Origin: Rhynochetos jubatus
Lineage: Eukaryota; Chordata; Aves; Eurypygiformes; Rhynochetidae
Direction: 5' to 3'
Assembly: GCA_027574665.1 (NCBI GenBank)
Contig: CM050655.1
Location: 7,621,170-7,685,169 of the forward strand
Length of the DNA stretch: 64,000 nt
The notes beneath the pieces were generated by a model. It did no database searches. It saw nothing but the letters and a program-made list of their open reading frames with translations, and was not told the origin of the DNA. Shown piece after piece: positions 1 to 10,280 of the stretch. Position 1 is the first letter of the stretch. Every line of letters starts with the position of its first letter. Position numbers and translations under genes: made by a program.

Positions 1-600
1 CCCCTGTGGTTAATGTGACGAGAAATGGTTGTTGCAGTTGTCTACCGCTGCCAGGAAGTGGGTTTTTTGATACACATCATGTTTTCCCAAATTCCTTGAT
101 GGGGAGGTAGGAAACGAACTCCTTACAGAGAGTGGTTGAGGTGGAAGGGCGCCTCCTGAGGTCCTTCTGTCCAGCCCCGTGCTCAGACGGAGTGGCCTGG
201 AGCAGGTTGCCCAGGACCATATGACCCTTAGTTTTATTGGTGCCTTTTTCCTGAGCTGAGGTGGTGCTGTTGGGTGTCCGTGTCAGAACGGAAGGCCGTG
301 AGCTTGAGGAATTGGCAGCGTAGGAACACCTGAGGTCAGATGTTGCTTTCTCGATGAAAGAAGCTGCAGAGAGAGCGTGTGTTGCTTATTAATGGATGAT
401 TGTGCCGAGTTCTTTCAAGCTCTGCACTTTGGAGTGGGAGCTCTCAGTTCCTTGGAGGTTCTTCTGAGTCCCAAACTCAAATTCTTGCTTGGGTCTGGGG
501 AACGCAGCAGCGTTGCTCTCTGAGTTACTGTCCTTACGGCTCATCGGCACAAGGTTCGGCTTCTTCTGGCAGTGACCTGGGATCTTTTCTGTACTTGCAG
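1..600 (+). other. JMJD1C: JMJD1C intron (3' part)
   Basis: This is intronic sequence up to the acceptor at 599-600, where a T-rich tract and TTGCAG precede the exon. No exon is visible here; the upstream JmjC exons must lie outside the window. The only recognisable content is the CR1 fragment at 129-222. Confidence 0.85.
129..222 (-). repeat. CR1 LINE 3'-end fragment
   Basis: About 95 bases match the reverse complement of a CR1 3' region. The words GGAAGGGCGCCTCCTGAGG, the AGCCCCGTGCTCAGACGG block and GAGCAGGTTGCCCAGGACCAT follow the order found in avian CR1 elements. The copy is short, 5'-truncated and clearly diverged, so it is old. It lies in a JMJD1C intron, antisense to the gene. The family assignment comes from memory of the consensus, not from an alignment. 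Confidence 0.75.
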
Positions 601-777
601 ATAGCGAAAGAGCAAGGCTTAGAAGTTTTACCAGAGCATGATCCAATTCGTGATCAGAGTTGGTATGTGAACAAAAAACTTCGCCAAAGACTTTTTGAAG
701 AGTACGGAGTGAAAACCTGCACGGTTATTCAGTTTCTGGGTGACGCCATCATTCTACCAGCAGGAGCACTGCATCAG
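601..777 (+). CDS. JMJD1C: JMJD1C coding exon, C-terminal half of the JmjC domain
   Basis: The exon is 177 bases (59 codons), in phase 0 at both ends, between a TTGCAG acceptor and a CAG|GTAACG donor. It opens with [15 protein letters not shown] and ends with [13 protein letters not shown], which I recognise as JMJD1C (KDM3C) rather than KDM3A or KDM3B. The protein is a nuclear JmjC-domain factor of the H3K9 demethylase family and a nuclear-receptor coactivator; its own catalytic activity is disputed. By analogy with KDM3A, the histidine in GALHQ (codon 772-774) is the distal Fe(II) ligand of the double-stranded beta helix. The proximal ligands would lie on exons outside the window. The reading frame is intact and near-identical to other vertebrates, as expected for a constrained catalytic core. 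It continues in frame into the exon at 5838. Confidence 0.97.
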
Positions 778-3700
778 GTAACGTACCTCTGCTCAAGGAC
801 ACACGGGGTTAAGTAGCAGAACTACAGTGAAATAGCTTTGCAAAGACACAACTACACCTGTACTCAAATGTGATTTTGTACTGGTAGCTGTTAGCGTATA
901 GGAATGTTTAGGGTGCATCTGCTTGTGTAGATGAGGAGCCAGTACTAACAAAGGGCGGCCTGAGCACCTGAATTAATACTCTTCCTTTTTTCCTGTAAAA
1001 TTAAAGGTGAGCAGATTACTGTTAACCACTTTCTTTCCAATAGCAAATTTGTAAGTAAACCGGTGTTAGTTATGGCCGCGTCAGGTCAGCGTTGTGTTAT
1101 CTTCTAAACCAGAAGTTAACCTCACCCCGGAGAGGCAGGGAGAGCAGCCCAAGCAGATCAAAATACCGGGATGTCATTGCTTTTGTCTTCAGCCGTGGGA
1201 GAATTGTAGAGACAGTTTGGGTGTAACGAGATGTTTCTGTAGCAGGATTTGGAGGTGTTTTCCCGCTTCCCGTTTAGTTCCTTTCACACAGAAGGTACCT
1301 CAATCTATGACACCAGGTGTCATAGTCCCTTCCGCAGCTCTTCTTACCGCCAGACACCACCTTTGCAGCAGCCGGGCTGATGTAATTCCCAGTTATGTGA
1401 GAGAAGGTCCTGCTGGTGGCGCGGTTCTGGAGGAACAGGATGGATTTGCGTGGCCAGCTCCCCTCCTCTCCTAGCGCAGGGCGTTGTTACCTCATCTCGT
1501 TCAGCGGCGTTTTCCACGCTCGGCAGACTGCTGCCCCTCAGTGAAAAGAGGAAGAAAGCGTGATTGGTTAGACCTGATTTTTGGGCAGTTGTAGATGTAT
1601 TTATTTCTTCACCCCGCGAACCTTTTCCTGTCGAAACAGGAACTGGAGCCGCTTTCTTGTGGTCTTGCCAGCTGTCAAGCGCCACTGCCTAGGTAGCTGG
1701 CTACCGAGGCGTGAGGCGTGTGCCTGCTGCAGGAGCGGTTGGAAACCATCCTGCTGCGGATCAGTCGTTGATCTCCGCCCGGGTTCGAGCGAGGCCAGGC
1801 CTTGCTGAAGAAGGTGCTGTATGGTGCCTGATCTGCAGATCAGCTTCAGCCGCTGGCCGGGCAGAGAGGAAGCGGTGGCTTGCCCTGTCACTCTGGCCAG
1901 GGCAGCAGGGTGAAAACGTGGCTGGGTTGTAGTGATGGTAAGTGCTGTCCCTGATCTGGCTGCCGGCTGGTCCAGTCGCTGGGGCGTTGAGAGCAACAGG
2001 TACGCACCCAAACTAGACTCCTTTGTCATTCCAGGGATTCTTTAGCTGGGGTTCACGTGGTGGTGTGTCAACCCTGGATGGTTTGGGGGGGGGGTTTGTT
2101 CTCTGGCAAAAGAAAGCAAAACCACCCAAACCTGAGTGACCAAATCTTGGGTTGCTGTGGGTTGCCTTTCCCCTGTACCGTAGCTCCAGGGCTTGATGTT
2201 CCTTCACATCATGCCTGGCATTGTTATTTTTAGCTCCTGCTGTGCTGAAGCAGTTGGGACTCCCGGAGCGAAGAGTTGTATTGCGTCCTCCAGTAACCTT
2301 ACTCTGATCTCACAAAACAAGCCCAGACACAAGAGTGAAAAGGGAGCCCACGGAAAATGACACACCTACTGGGAAATGTGTTTTGTGTAGCATGTGGCGT
2401 TACAGAAGGCCATGCAGAATAGAAAACATGAAGTAGTGGGACTGTTCCAGGCTTCCCTGCAGTTCACAGGTTTAAGGACCAAAAATAAGACCACTCTTAT
2501 CTTTATCTCCTTGGCTTTAAACTCCAAACTGCTTTTGAAGTGGTAATGTTCTCGCTTCTGGCACCAAGGAGTTAATAACATGTGTTTGTAAGCCTTAGTG
2601 GGTGAAGCTGAGAACCTTTTCATCTTCAGAAAGAAGTTCCTGTGAATCTGCCACGTAGGAGGAAATGAAAGCATCATGTTCTTTCATGTACGTGCCTAGT
2701 ACTCTGCGTTAGAGACGCATAAATACTGACCCGGGGGATCAGCACCAGCGCTTCGCCTGTACAAAGCACATTTAAACGCTTAAAAATAGGTCGGAACGAG
2801 AGGACACACCAGGTTAAGTTTACACATTAATGTCTCGGATTTACATGCACATCATGAATCTCTAATCATGAAAACTGGGTGAGGGTTGGCGCTAAATTTG
2901 GTGGTGCATTCCCATTTTTATTTGCTCGCGGGTAATGCTGTGGAGCAGAGGAACGAGGTTAGGGAGCCCATCTGCCTGTGGTCACTGGGTAGTGTAGCTC
3001 AGGTACTTCCGTCCTGGAGCCCGTTAGGTTTGTTGTCACACTGCTTCTGATGGGCTGGCCTAGGAGTTGCCTGCTCTGACGTGGAGGAGGTGGTTGTATT
3101 TCTTGTGTAGTCTTCTTCGTTGCCAGCTTCTGTGGATTCACGTCTGGCTTTGGAAGTAACTTGTTCTTGGTGTTTTGTGGTGGCGTAAAGCACTCCTCTT
3201 GCTTCCCGGGTTCCCCCCCTCCTCCCCGTGTGCTCGCTGGCAGCAGTCGCAACCCCTTGTGATCATTTCAGTAGGCCGTGTCAGGCGGTGCCAGCGGTGG
3301 GCTGGGAAGGGAGAGCCTCTCCCGTGAGCCGGGGCGGTCGCAGCGGCCTCGTCGGTACCTCTTGCCGAGGGAATTGCGCTCTCTGGGGCAACCAGAAACA
3401 GAGTGTTGGACCGGTCTCCTGTAGGGATGTATCCCCAAGTGTACCCCAGGTGATGCGCTGTAGGATTGTGTCTCCTTTCTTCTTGGCTGTACGAGTAGGG
3501 GGGCTCGGAAGTGTCCCCTCTTTGCTAGCGCCTGGGCCTTGTTCTCTAGCTGGCACTGGCAACAGCGAGCCCTCGGCTCTCCCCAGCTGGAAACGGGTTT
3601 GTTGCTCTTACTCTGGATGATTGGCTCTTGTGCCTTGCTCTGGGCCATCACAGTCCTCCGCCAGGAGTGCCCTCGCTGGTTGTAATTTGGTGACTCCACA

Positions 3701-5837
3701 CTTGTGATAAATTAATAGCTAGCAGTCCTGGAGTCGGTGATGGAAACATGTCATTCGGGCCACACGCGAAGCTGGTTCATCGCAGAACAGGATGTTACGG
3801 TGGTGTTTTTACAGTGGTGCTATCTTGATTGAACAGCAGGATTACGTACTGCACGGTAACGCGCTGGAGGTAACGAGGCATCCCGGCGATGCTGCGATAA
3901 GGAAGTAGGGTAAAGGTCTGGGAGCTGCCTGCACAGAGCTGCCGGCCCCGGAGCTGAGCCGTGCAGGCTGATCCTCACTTGGCCAAGGACGGGAGGGAGA
4001 TGGCTCTGCTGGATAGATGGACGGCTCCTTCCTCCCCTTCCCTGTCCCAGCCCAGCTCTGGGGCTTTTCCAGCGCTCCACCCATCTCCTGCTGGAAGAGC
4101 TCTGCTCTGCGTGGGCTGGGGGCGAAGCTGCTCTCACGGTGCAGCTGGACACGGCGCAGTCGTGGGAGTGCCGTAGTGCTCGCCCCGCAAAGCCCGGGGG
4201 AACGGCGTCTGAACACACTCACCCGTGTGTCACTGGGCTGTAAATACTGCAGTCGGAACGGGCTGTCAGCAGGGCATTCCCTGGAGCGGCGGGGTGAAAT
4301 CCGCCCTCCCTGCAGACGGGTGCACCGGGAAGGCAGGCCCGGGCAGGGAAGGGGGTTCAGGGGGGTGGCAGGATGACATCTGAGGGCAGCAGGTTCTGCA
4401 GTGCGGGGAGAAGGAGTTGGCAAAACTGTGTCTGGGTGAGGAGGAGTGGAGAGAGTGTGGGATTTGCATGGGGTGGAAAGGAAAACCCAGCGGGCGAGTA
4501 GAGACTTGCAGCAGGTGAGAAGCCTGCGAGGGAAGGACGGGGCTGGAGCCGGCTGCACAAGGCAGAAAGCGGTTCAGCTGGAGCTCTAGGAAGTTCCCCG
4601 AGCGCTGGTGGGAGCCTTGTGGTGGGAGTTCTGTGGCTGCTTCCTTGCTCCTGGCTTTCTGCCGTTTGCAGATCGTGTGGCATCAGCAAACCCGCTTTGT
4701 CTCTGGGATTACTTTTGGTTTGGTTCATTCGCAGGAGGGAACGGCGCTGCTTTGTCCTTGGTGGTGACGAGGCTGCAGGAAACCCCCCTGTGTAGCGCCA
4801 GCGTTGCCCAGGGGTTACCCCTGGGGTTTCACCTGTGGAGGGGGAAGCTGCCTTATAAAATTGGGCTTAGGCAGTGGTTTTGAAAGAAGGAAGTACTTTT
4901 TAAAGGAAGTGCTGTGTCCTCAGCTGTGTAGGCCCCAAATGTATGTCGGGATCACAATGGAAACTTGGGAGTCTGCATTAAAAAAGTCTAGGCTTTGCTA
5001 GGCTCAAGCTTAAAATCACAGATCTTCATCAGCACTGAGCAGAGTGGGACTGTCTGGTTGCCAGGAGTGCAGAGACGCTCCCCCCTCGCCCCCCCAGGCT
5101 TTGTAAGTTGGCAGAACTGACGTTGCACAACGGTTGCTGGAACTGGGGGAAGTGAGGTTTTTTGGCTGAAGCAGCAGTGTAACTGGGAAGGCTTTGGGGG
5201 TGAAAACCTGATGCTGTACGTTCCCAGAGAGAACAAAGAGGAGTTGGTGGTCGGGTCGCAACCAGGAAGCGTTTCATCCCTTCCCCGGTCCTCCAGGTAC
5301 CTGGGTGGCAGGAGCTGGTGTCCGTTTCCCTCGCAGTTACATCCTGCCGGTAGGAAGAAATGCTTGGAGACTAGAAAGTGCTGCTCCCCGCACACCTGCC
5401 CTTCGTTCGGCGGAGGGTTGTTTCTCTTAAATATTTCCCCCGGCAGTCGCTTTCGGGCGAGCGTAAGTTGCGCCCGGCAGAGCGCGAGCCTCCGGCGTGT
5501 CTGCGTGGCCCGGCTGCTGCGGCGTCGGCCGGGGCTTGGGCGCCTGCGCGGGGTTTCGGACCGGGTGGCGTGGCAGCGGGTGAAAGGGCGGGACAGCGCA
5601 CCGGAGCGTGTTGGATTCCTGTCGGAGCCGAGCGCAGCAGATGTCCCTTTTGCCGGAAGGTGATGCGGATAAGTCGAACGCCCTTAATTGCTCTGCATAA
5701 ACCGTGTACAAAGGCGCCCTGTGGTCTGATAAGCTGGTGGGTTGAGCGATCTGGAGGCCCACTCTTTTCTCAGGGGTGTCTGCTGAGGAGTAAGCCCCGA
5801 ATACTAATTACTGATCTCTTCTCGTTCTTTTGGATAG
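778..5837 (+). other. JMJD1C: JMJD1C intron, GC-rich, about 5.1 kb
   Basis: This intron runs from the donor GTAACG at 778 to the acceptor ATAG at 5834-5837. Open frames occur on both strands, but they follow from high GC content and none has a recognisable domain. Notable contents are a near-perfect inverted repeat at 1305-1325, a 16-base palindrome at 1828-1843 and a CpG island at about 5440-5660. I see no interspersed repeat in it. Confidence 0.9.
5440..5660. promoter_or_regulatory. Intragenic CpG island with NRF1-like and GC-box motifs
   Basis: About 30 CpG dinucleotides occur in roughly 190 bases (5451-5640), far denser than the rest of the intron. It holds GCGCCTGCGC at 5540-5549, one base from the NRF1 palindrome GCGCATGCGC, and an SP1-type GGGCGGG shortly after. 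It ends about 180 bases before the penultimate JMJD1C exon. CpG density of this kind is typical of unmethylated promoters. An internal promoter or an antisense start is inference; a GC-rich isochore could also produce isolated dense patches. Confidence 0.55.
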
Positions 5838-5969
5838 GTGCAGAATTTCCACAGCTGCGTTCAGGTAACTGAGGACTTTGTGTCTCCAGAACATCTTGTA
5901 CAGTCATTTCACTTAACGCAGGAGCTGCGGCTGTCAAAGGAAGAAATCAATTACGATGATAAACTGCAG
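5838..5969 (+). CDS. JMJD1C: JMJD1C penultimate coding exon
   Basis: The exon has 132 bases (44 codons) in phase 0, between the acceptor at 5836-5837 and the donor CAG|GTAGGA. It begins [20 protein letters not shown] and ends NYDDKLQ. The VSPEHL word is shared by the KDM3 family, while the rest is specific to JMJD1C. This segment follows the distal Fe ligand and closes the JmjC fold with C-terminal helices. It lies just downstream of the intragenic CpG island. The frame is intact, with no sign of decay. Confidence 0.97.
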
Positions 5970-6331
5970 GTAGGAAAGGAATTCAGCTCTGGAAGCCGCT
6001 GGGAAGGCAGGGCGTGCTGGGGCTCATTGAAATGCGGAGCCCTGCGTGGAGCTGCTTCCTCGCCGCTGTTCACACAGAATAACAATGAGCAGCAGCAGGA
6101 ATGCCAGGGGTGCGAGTGCCTCTCCTTGAGTTGCCTGCTTGGTCTGTGTCACCTGAGCTGTGCAAAAAGGTGGCTTGGCTGCTGCAGCCAGCCTGGGTTT
6201 TCCACCCGCTTGGCTGCTGCAGCCGGCCTGGGTTTTCCACCCGCTCGGCTTCGGGCTCCATCCCAAGCGCGGTTGCTTCGTGGAGTTCCTTAGGCGTAGG
6301 CTTTACCAAAATCCGTCTGATGTTCTTGCAG
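5970..6331 (+). other. JMJD1C: JMJD1C last intron
   Basis: A 362-base intron lies between GTAGGA and TTCTTGCAG. It contains a two-copy tandem duplication of a 35-base unit at 6174-6243. Nothing else is recognisable. Confidence 0.9.
6174..6243. repeat. 35-bp unit, two tandem copies
   Basis: Two adjacent 35-base units start CTTGGCTGCTGCAGCC and end TTTTCCACCCG. They differ at one base (CAGCC against CGGCC). Near identity implies a recent duplication, probably polymorphic in copy number. It lies in the last JMJD1C intron, about 90 bases before the terminal exon, so it is close to the likely branch-point region but outside it. Confidence 0.9.
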
Positions 6332-6421
6332 GTTAAAAACATCTTGTACCACGCAGTTAAAGAAATGGTGAGGGCTCTGAAGATTCACGAGGGCGAAATG
6401 GAAGAGATGGATGAAAACTAA
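6332..6421 (+). CDS. JMJD1C: JMJD1C terminal coding exon
   Basis: There are 29 codons plus the TAA stop at 6419-6421, after a TTCTTGCAG acceptor. The peptide begins VKNILYHAVKEMVRALK and finishes with an acidic tail ending EEMDEN. This matches the JMJD1C C-terminus, where the family member KDM3A has a different, shorter tail. The segment forms the last helix of the KDM3-type catalytic module. With the two preceding exons it gives the last 132 residues of the protein in one uninterrupted frame. Confidence 0.97.
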   Translation, partial: VKNILYHAVKEMVRALKIHEGEMEEMDEN

Positions 6422-7099
6422 GCGCCCTCGGCTTCGCCGCGCTGGCGTCACACGGAGGTTCGCCCTTCTGGCGTAGGACCAGCGTGCACGCTAAGTTAAG
6501 CTTCACAAACCATCAGTGCCAAGAAAACTGTCGTCATCGTATTTAGTCGTTAATGACGCTGCAACGGTAGAGCTTCGTGTCACAGCCACTGTGATCACCC
6601 CTTAGACTTGCAAACGGCTGAGCAGCGGCGTTCTGCTGCCCTGTATCATAATGTACATGAAGTTTGTGAAATGTCAAAAAAAAGATTTAAGATGATGTAT
6701 TTATTTTTGGAAAGAAAACCCACAAAATTCTATGCTATATTGTTGATCCAATGTAAATGTGACTTGTACAGTTTGCTAAGATAATTCAGATATTTTTCAC
6801 TACATTGAGACAGTTACTGTGAGAGTAGGACACAAACACCAGCTATTGCCTGCATTTGGGATCTTGCTGAGTCCGCACAGCAGTCATGTCATAATCTGAA
6901 AATTACTGCCAAATAATTGTAAACTTTGTAAAATAGAAAGTATATAAAGTAGATATTAAATACAGACACTTCAGTATTTTATTGAAGCTATTCAGTGTAC
7001 AATTAAACGTTTTCAAAAGGTGTAATTTATTTAAAAATTGTCTCATTTTGGTAAAATTTATGTGAACTTTTAAAGCTAAATATTAAACTTAATATGCTA

Positions 7100-7107
7100 T
7101 GTAAATA
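7100..7107 (+). promoter_or_regulatory. Pumilio response element in the JMJD1C 3'UTR
   Basis: TGTAAATA matches the PUM1/PUM2 consensus UGUANAUA exactly and lies on the transcribed strand in an AU-rich context near the 3' end. A single 8-mer also occurs by chance in AT-rich sequence, so use is inferred. Confidence 0.45.
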
Positions 7108-7226
7108 TATACATATATACATTCAATGATGTATTTTTTTAAAACATTGGCTTGCTTTAATTTGTTAAAAGTGCAAGTGTTACACATGCTTTGTACATTG
7201 AAGTTGAAAGGGGTTTTACATTTTCC

Positions 7227-7250
7227 ATTAAAATGACTTTATCAAACCTT
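7227..7250 (+). terminator. JMJD1C: JMJD1C distal polyadenylation signal
   Basis: ATTAAA at 7227-7232 is followed by CTTGTCTGGTGG, a GT-rich downstream element, and then by a sharp rise in GC content. Cleavage is expected near 7245-7250. ATTAAA is the commonest variant of AATAAA. Confidence 0.65.
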
Positions 7251-9034
7251 GTCTGGTGGCGTCCCTTTTTGACGCTGGCCCCCCGCCCGTCCCGCCATGG
7301 CAGACCCCCAGTGCTGCCTGCCAGGCTCCAGGGCACCACTGCCCTCTCCGGGGCTGAGACAGAACTGCGAGGGGGGTGCCCCAACACGATACCAGGTGCT
7401 GGGGCAGCTGTTAGCCGGACGGTCCTGCTGCTGAGGGTGCTGTCCCCCTCCCCTTGTTGTGTTTCTGTTGTCAGGGTGTGGGCTGTGCGGTGGCAGCCGG
7501 CTCCTTGCGCTGGGCTCTCTGCGGCTGCAGGGGATGGGTTGGTGTTCCCTGGGGCGCTGTTGGAGAGCGTCAGCTGCCCTGTCTGTCCCTGCCGAGGCCT
7601 TGGGCATCCTGCTGTGCCCCGAGGGCACTTTATGTCCACGCAGCACCCACTGCGTTCAGGTCTGGGTTTCTGTGCCATCCTTCGGGCCCCACGGGGCTGC
7701 CCTGTTGCCCCGCAGCACTGTGGAGCCCAGCGAGGGATCCTGCGAGACGGAACGGGTTCTCGCCTCCTCAGGCGGTAACCCCAGGATTGCAGAGCGGGGG
7801 CAGATCCCTGTTTCCAGGCCGTGAGCATCGACGTTCTTCCTCCGTGACCTTTTTCCTGCCGCCTTTGCTGATGTGTCCGTAAGTGCAGGACGGAGGAGCT
7901 CGTCTGCAAACGTGTGGTTTGAAACGGACGGTGAAGCAGCAAGAATCCTCCCCAAACAAAAAGCCTGACAGGACTGTAAGACCAGAAGCCTTGCTCCGGG
8001 GAGGCCGGAGTGGCGTGCCGAAGCGGCAGGGTTGCGTGGCACGCTGCGCTGGGGTGAGTAGAGCCTCACAGCTTTGCCGGCAAAGCTAAAGGGGTGTTAG
8101 CTTTCACCGCCAGCGGCACGCTGCGCGCGTTAGCAGGCCACAGGAGGCCGTTAAAGGTAATGGCTGCCCCGGATACCACTGAAAGGGACCATGAGTTCCG
8201 GGGGTCTCGAGTACTTGCTGTACCAAACGCAGCTGATCCGGTGGCTCCGTCACCGTGAAGCGGAGCTGCCCGCTCCCCTGTGGGAGGTCAGGGCTGGCGA
8301 TGCACTGGCTGCCAGCATAACCCGAGGTTGTCACAGCCGCTGAGACGAGAGAGGGGCTTGTGGGGAGGCGGTTCGTTTTCTGGTTTGTTTTTCCGCTCTT
8401 GCCCATTTCCATGTTCTGCGAGGCATTGCTGCTTTTCCCATCTTCCCAAAGCCTCTACCAGGTTTTCTGGTCTACGATCTCAACCGTTTTAGTAGAGCTA
8501 CAAGCACTGGTGACATCAGCTGAAGCTGTTGGAGTGCAGGAACGCTGTCGGCTCCTGGAAGGAGAGTACGAAGTGTTGCGTCATCTTCTGCCCCTTCCTC
8601 TTGAGACCAAGCTCTGTCCTGACCTGCCACGCTCTCCATGAAACTCTTCCTCTTCTGTTCTTGTCCTTCGAAGGCTCCGTCTCAGTCACCGAACCCGCAA
8701 GCCCTGCTCTCCACCCACCCCCTCCTTCCCTCACCCCCTTCCAGCTCCACGTCATCATCCCCATCCGCTGTGCTCCACACGGGACCCGGCCACGGCGGTT
8801 TACCTCCTGCCCTAACTGGGGGGTAAGTAACGAGGGGTAAGTAAGGAGCCAAGAGCAAGGAGGGGCTGCCGTGACCTGCAGCATTCCAGCATGGAGGGTG
8901 GCTCTGTGTGTGGTTGGGAAGTCACAGGATTGCTGGGGCAGCTGGCAGTGAAACCCACGCTGGCCCTTACGCGGGTCAGACGTAGGGGGCTGTAACAATC
9001 GGATTTTAACATCTATTTATTCCGCTCTCCCAGC

Positions 9035-9650
9035 ATCACGGAAATCGCTCGGATGCGTGTGCGCAAAGCGACCCCCCAGCAGCTCGGCACCGCGTTCTCA
9101 TGCTCTCTGGCCCCTTTGGTAGGTGGTAGCTTTGTTCGTACCCTCTCCCGTGACACCCCGTCGAGCCCTCTCCCGCTCTCGCAGCTGACACCCTCCCAGC
9201 CTGCACCCCTAACTGGGAATTTCCCTTCCTTCCTCCTTCCACAGTGTTCCCCACGCAGGATGTTTGTGCGCTCCCCCACATCCGCGCTGGGTGAGCGGAG
9301 GGCAGGAGAGCAGCACTCGGTGGCGCGGGGGTTCCCCCAGTGCGGCAGCCCCCGCTGCGGCCCTTTCTCGCGACCCAGGACGCTCTGACCGCGGAGCAAA
9401 CGACCTGCGGCGCGGGCTGCATACCCAAACGAACCGCCCCGCTTCCTGCGCTTGGGCGCGGAGGTTTGGAAAGGGAAGTCACCGGCTGCGCGCAGCTGGT
9501 AGGAAAACCCTGCCCTGCAGCAAACCAAACACAGGTTTTACCTGACGGTTGCGCGTTCAACGCGGACCTTTCTGAAGCGCAGCGGTAGACTGAAGGAGTT
9601 TCACTGTTGCGGTTCGAAGTGAACGTTTCGGGCACCTTCCGACCACAGCG
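9035..9650. promoter_or_regulatory. Orphan CpG island between convergent genes
   Basis: Bases 9281-9510 alone carry about 27 CpGs, and the flanks back to 9035 and on to 9650 remain CpG-rich. It is not at the start of either neighbouring gene. Such orphan islands are often unannotated promoters, enhancers or insulators. No open frame starting here has a recognisable product. Confidence 0.5.
9313..9326 (+). promoter_or_regulatory. CTCF-like motif
   Basis: GCACTCGGTGGCGC agrees with 12 of 14 positions of the CTCF core CCASYAGRKGGCGC. One mismatch is at the normally well conserved A before the first G. It sits inside the orphan CpG island. It is a plausible but unproven insulator site. Confidence 0.3.
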
Positions 9651-10200
9651 ATACAGTCTATTCCTGACACACATGCCCGTTGCTTTTCCCAGTCCCTGGG
9701 CACGTGGTTTTATCGTAGCTCTGTGCTTCCTTAGTGGAATTAAAGAGCAGGGTTTAGTAGCTCTGAGGCAGGAAATCCTGTATTTTCGCGGCTCTCAGGA
9801 TTTCGTATTGTTTGATCTCGCTAATACTTAACTCCTGCAGCAAATGGGCTTGGGGGAACACTTCAAATGGTTACGAGAGAAAAAGCGTGGGCGAATTTAG
9901 GTTATTTCTGGTAAAACAACCATGGGAGAGCAGGGAGGCGGAGGGAGAGATGGCCACAGCGCCGAGACTTTGGGGGGTGATGAACTTCTTCATATACAGT
10001 TGGACTCGGCAGGCCATATCCCCAGGCAGATGCTGTCCAGCCTGTACCCGATGCGTGGCAGCCCCGCTGCCCCTCCAATCACCTCCGAACACTGATTTTG
10101 GTTCCTGCTGTGTTTTCAGCCCAATTCAGTCGGGGATTTCAGCGGCTGTTGTGGCCGGACTTGCTTTTCTCCATCTGTTTTGCTAGCGAGCCTGCTTTCG

Positions 10201-10280
10201 TAGAACCACAGAACAGCCTGGGTTGGAAGGGACCTCGAGTGGTCGTTTGGGCCGACCTTTCCTGTGAAAGGCAGCCTCCA
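10201..10280 (-). repeat. CR1 LINE 3'-end fragment
   Basis: TAGAACCACAGAACAGCC followed by TGGGTTGGAAGGGACCTCGA is the reverse complement of a CR1 3' terminus, including the degenerate octamer repeat. The copy continues through GACCTTTCCTGTGAAAGGC and then fades. It belongs to a different subfamily from the copies at 29.4 and 41.7 kb, since it reads GGGTTGGAAGG rather than GGGTGGGAAGG. Confidence 0.85.

Larger units (their letters stand above)
6422..7250 (+). other. JMJD1C: JMJD1C 3'UTR
   Basis: AT-rich sequence follows the stop and changes abruptly to GC-rich DNA near 7250. It carries AU-rich words around 6699-6708 and a canonical Pumilio response element, TGTAAATA, at 7100-7107. Several ATTAAA hexamers occur. 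The last one, at 7227-7232, is followed 20-30 bases later by a GT-rich stretch and is the best candidate for the distal polyadenylation signal. Earlier ATTAAA copies near 6955, 7001 and 7081 could give shorter isoforms. Confidence 0.8.

Noticed and set aside
1775-1800. GGGTTCGAGCG, resembling a tRNA B box
   Set aside because: No A box or cloverleaf arms could be built around it. The same holds for GGTTCGAAGT near 9610.
7157-7942. 261-codon open frame on the - strand across the JMJD1C 3' end
   Set aside because: Arg/Pro-rich composition, no domain, and it overlaps the 3'UTR antisense. High GC explains the lack of stops.
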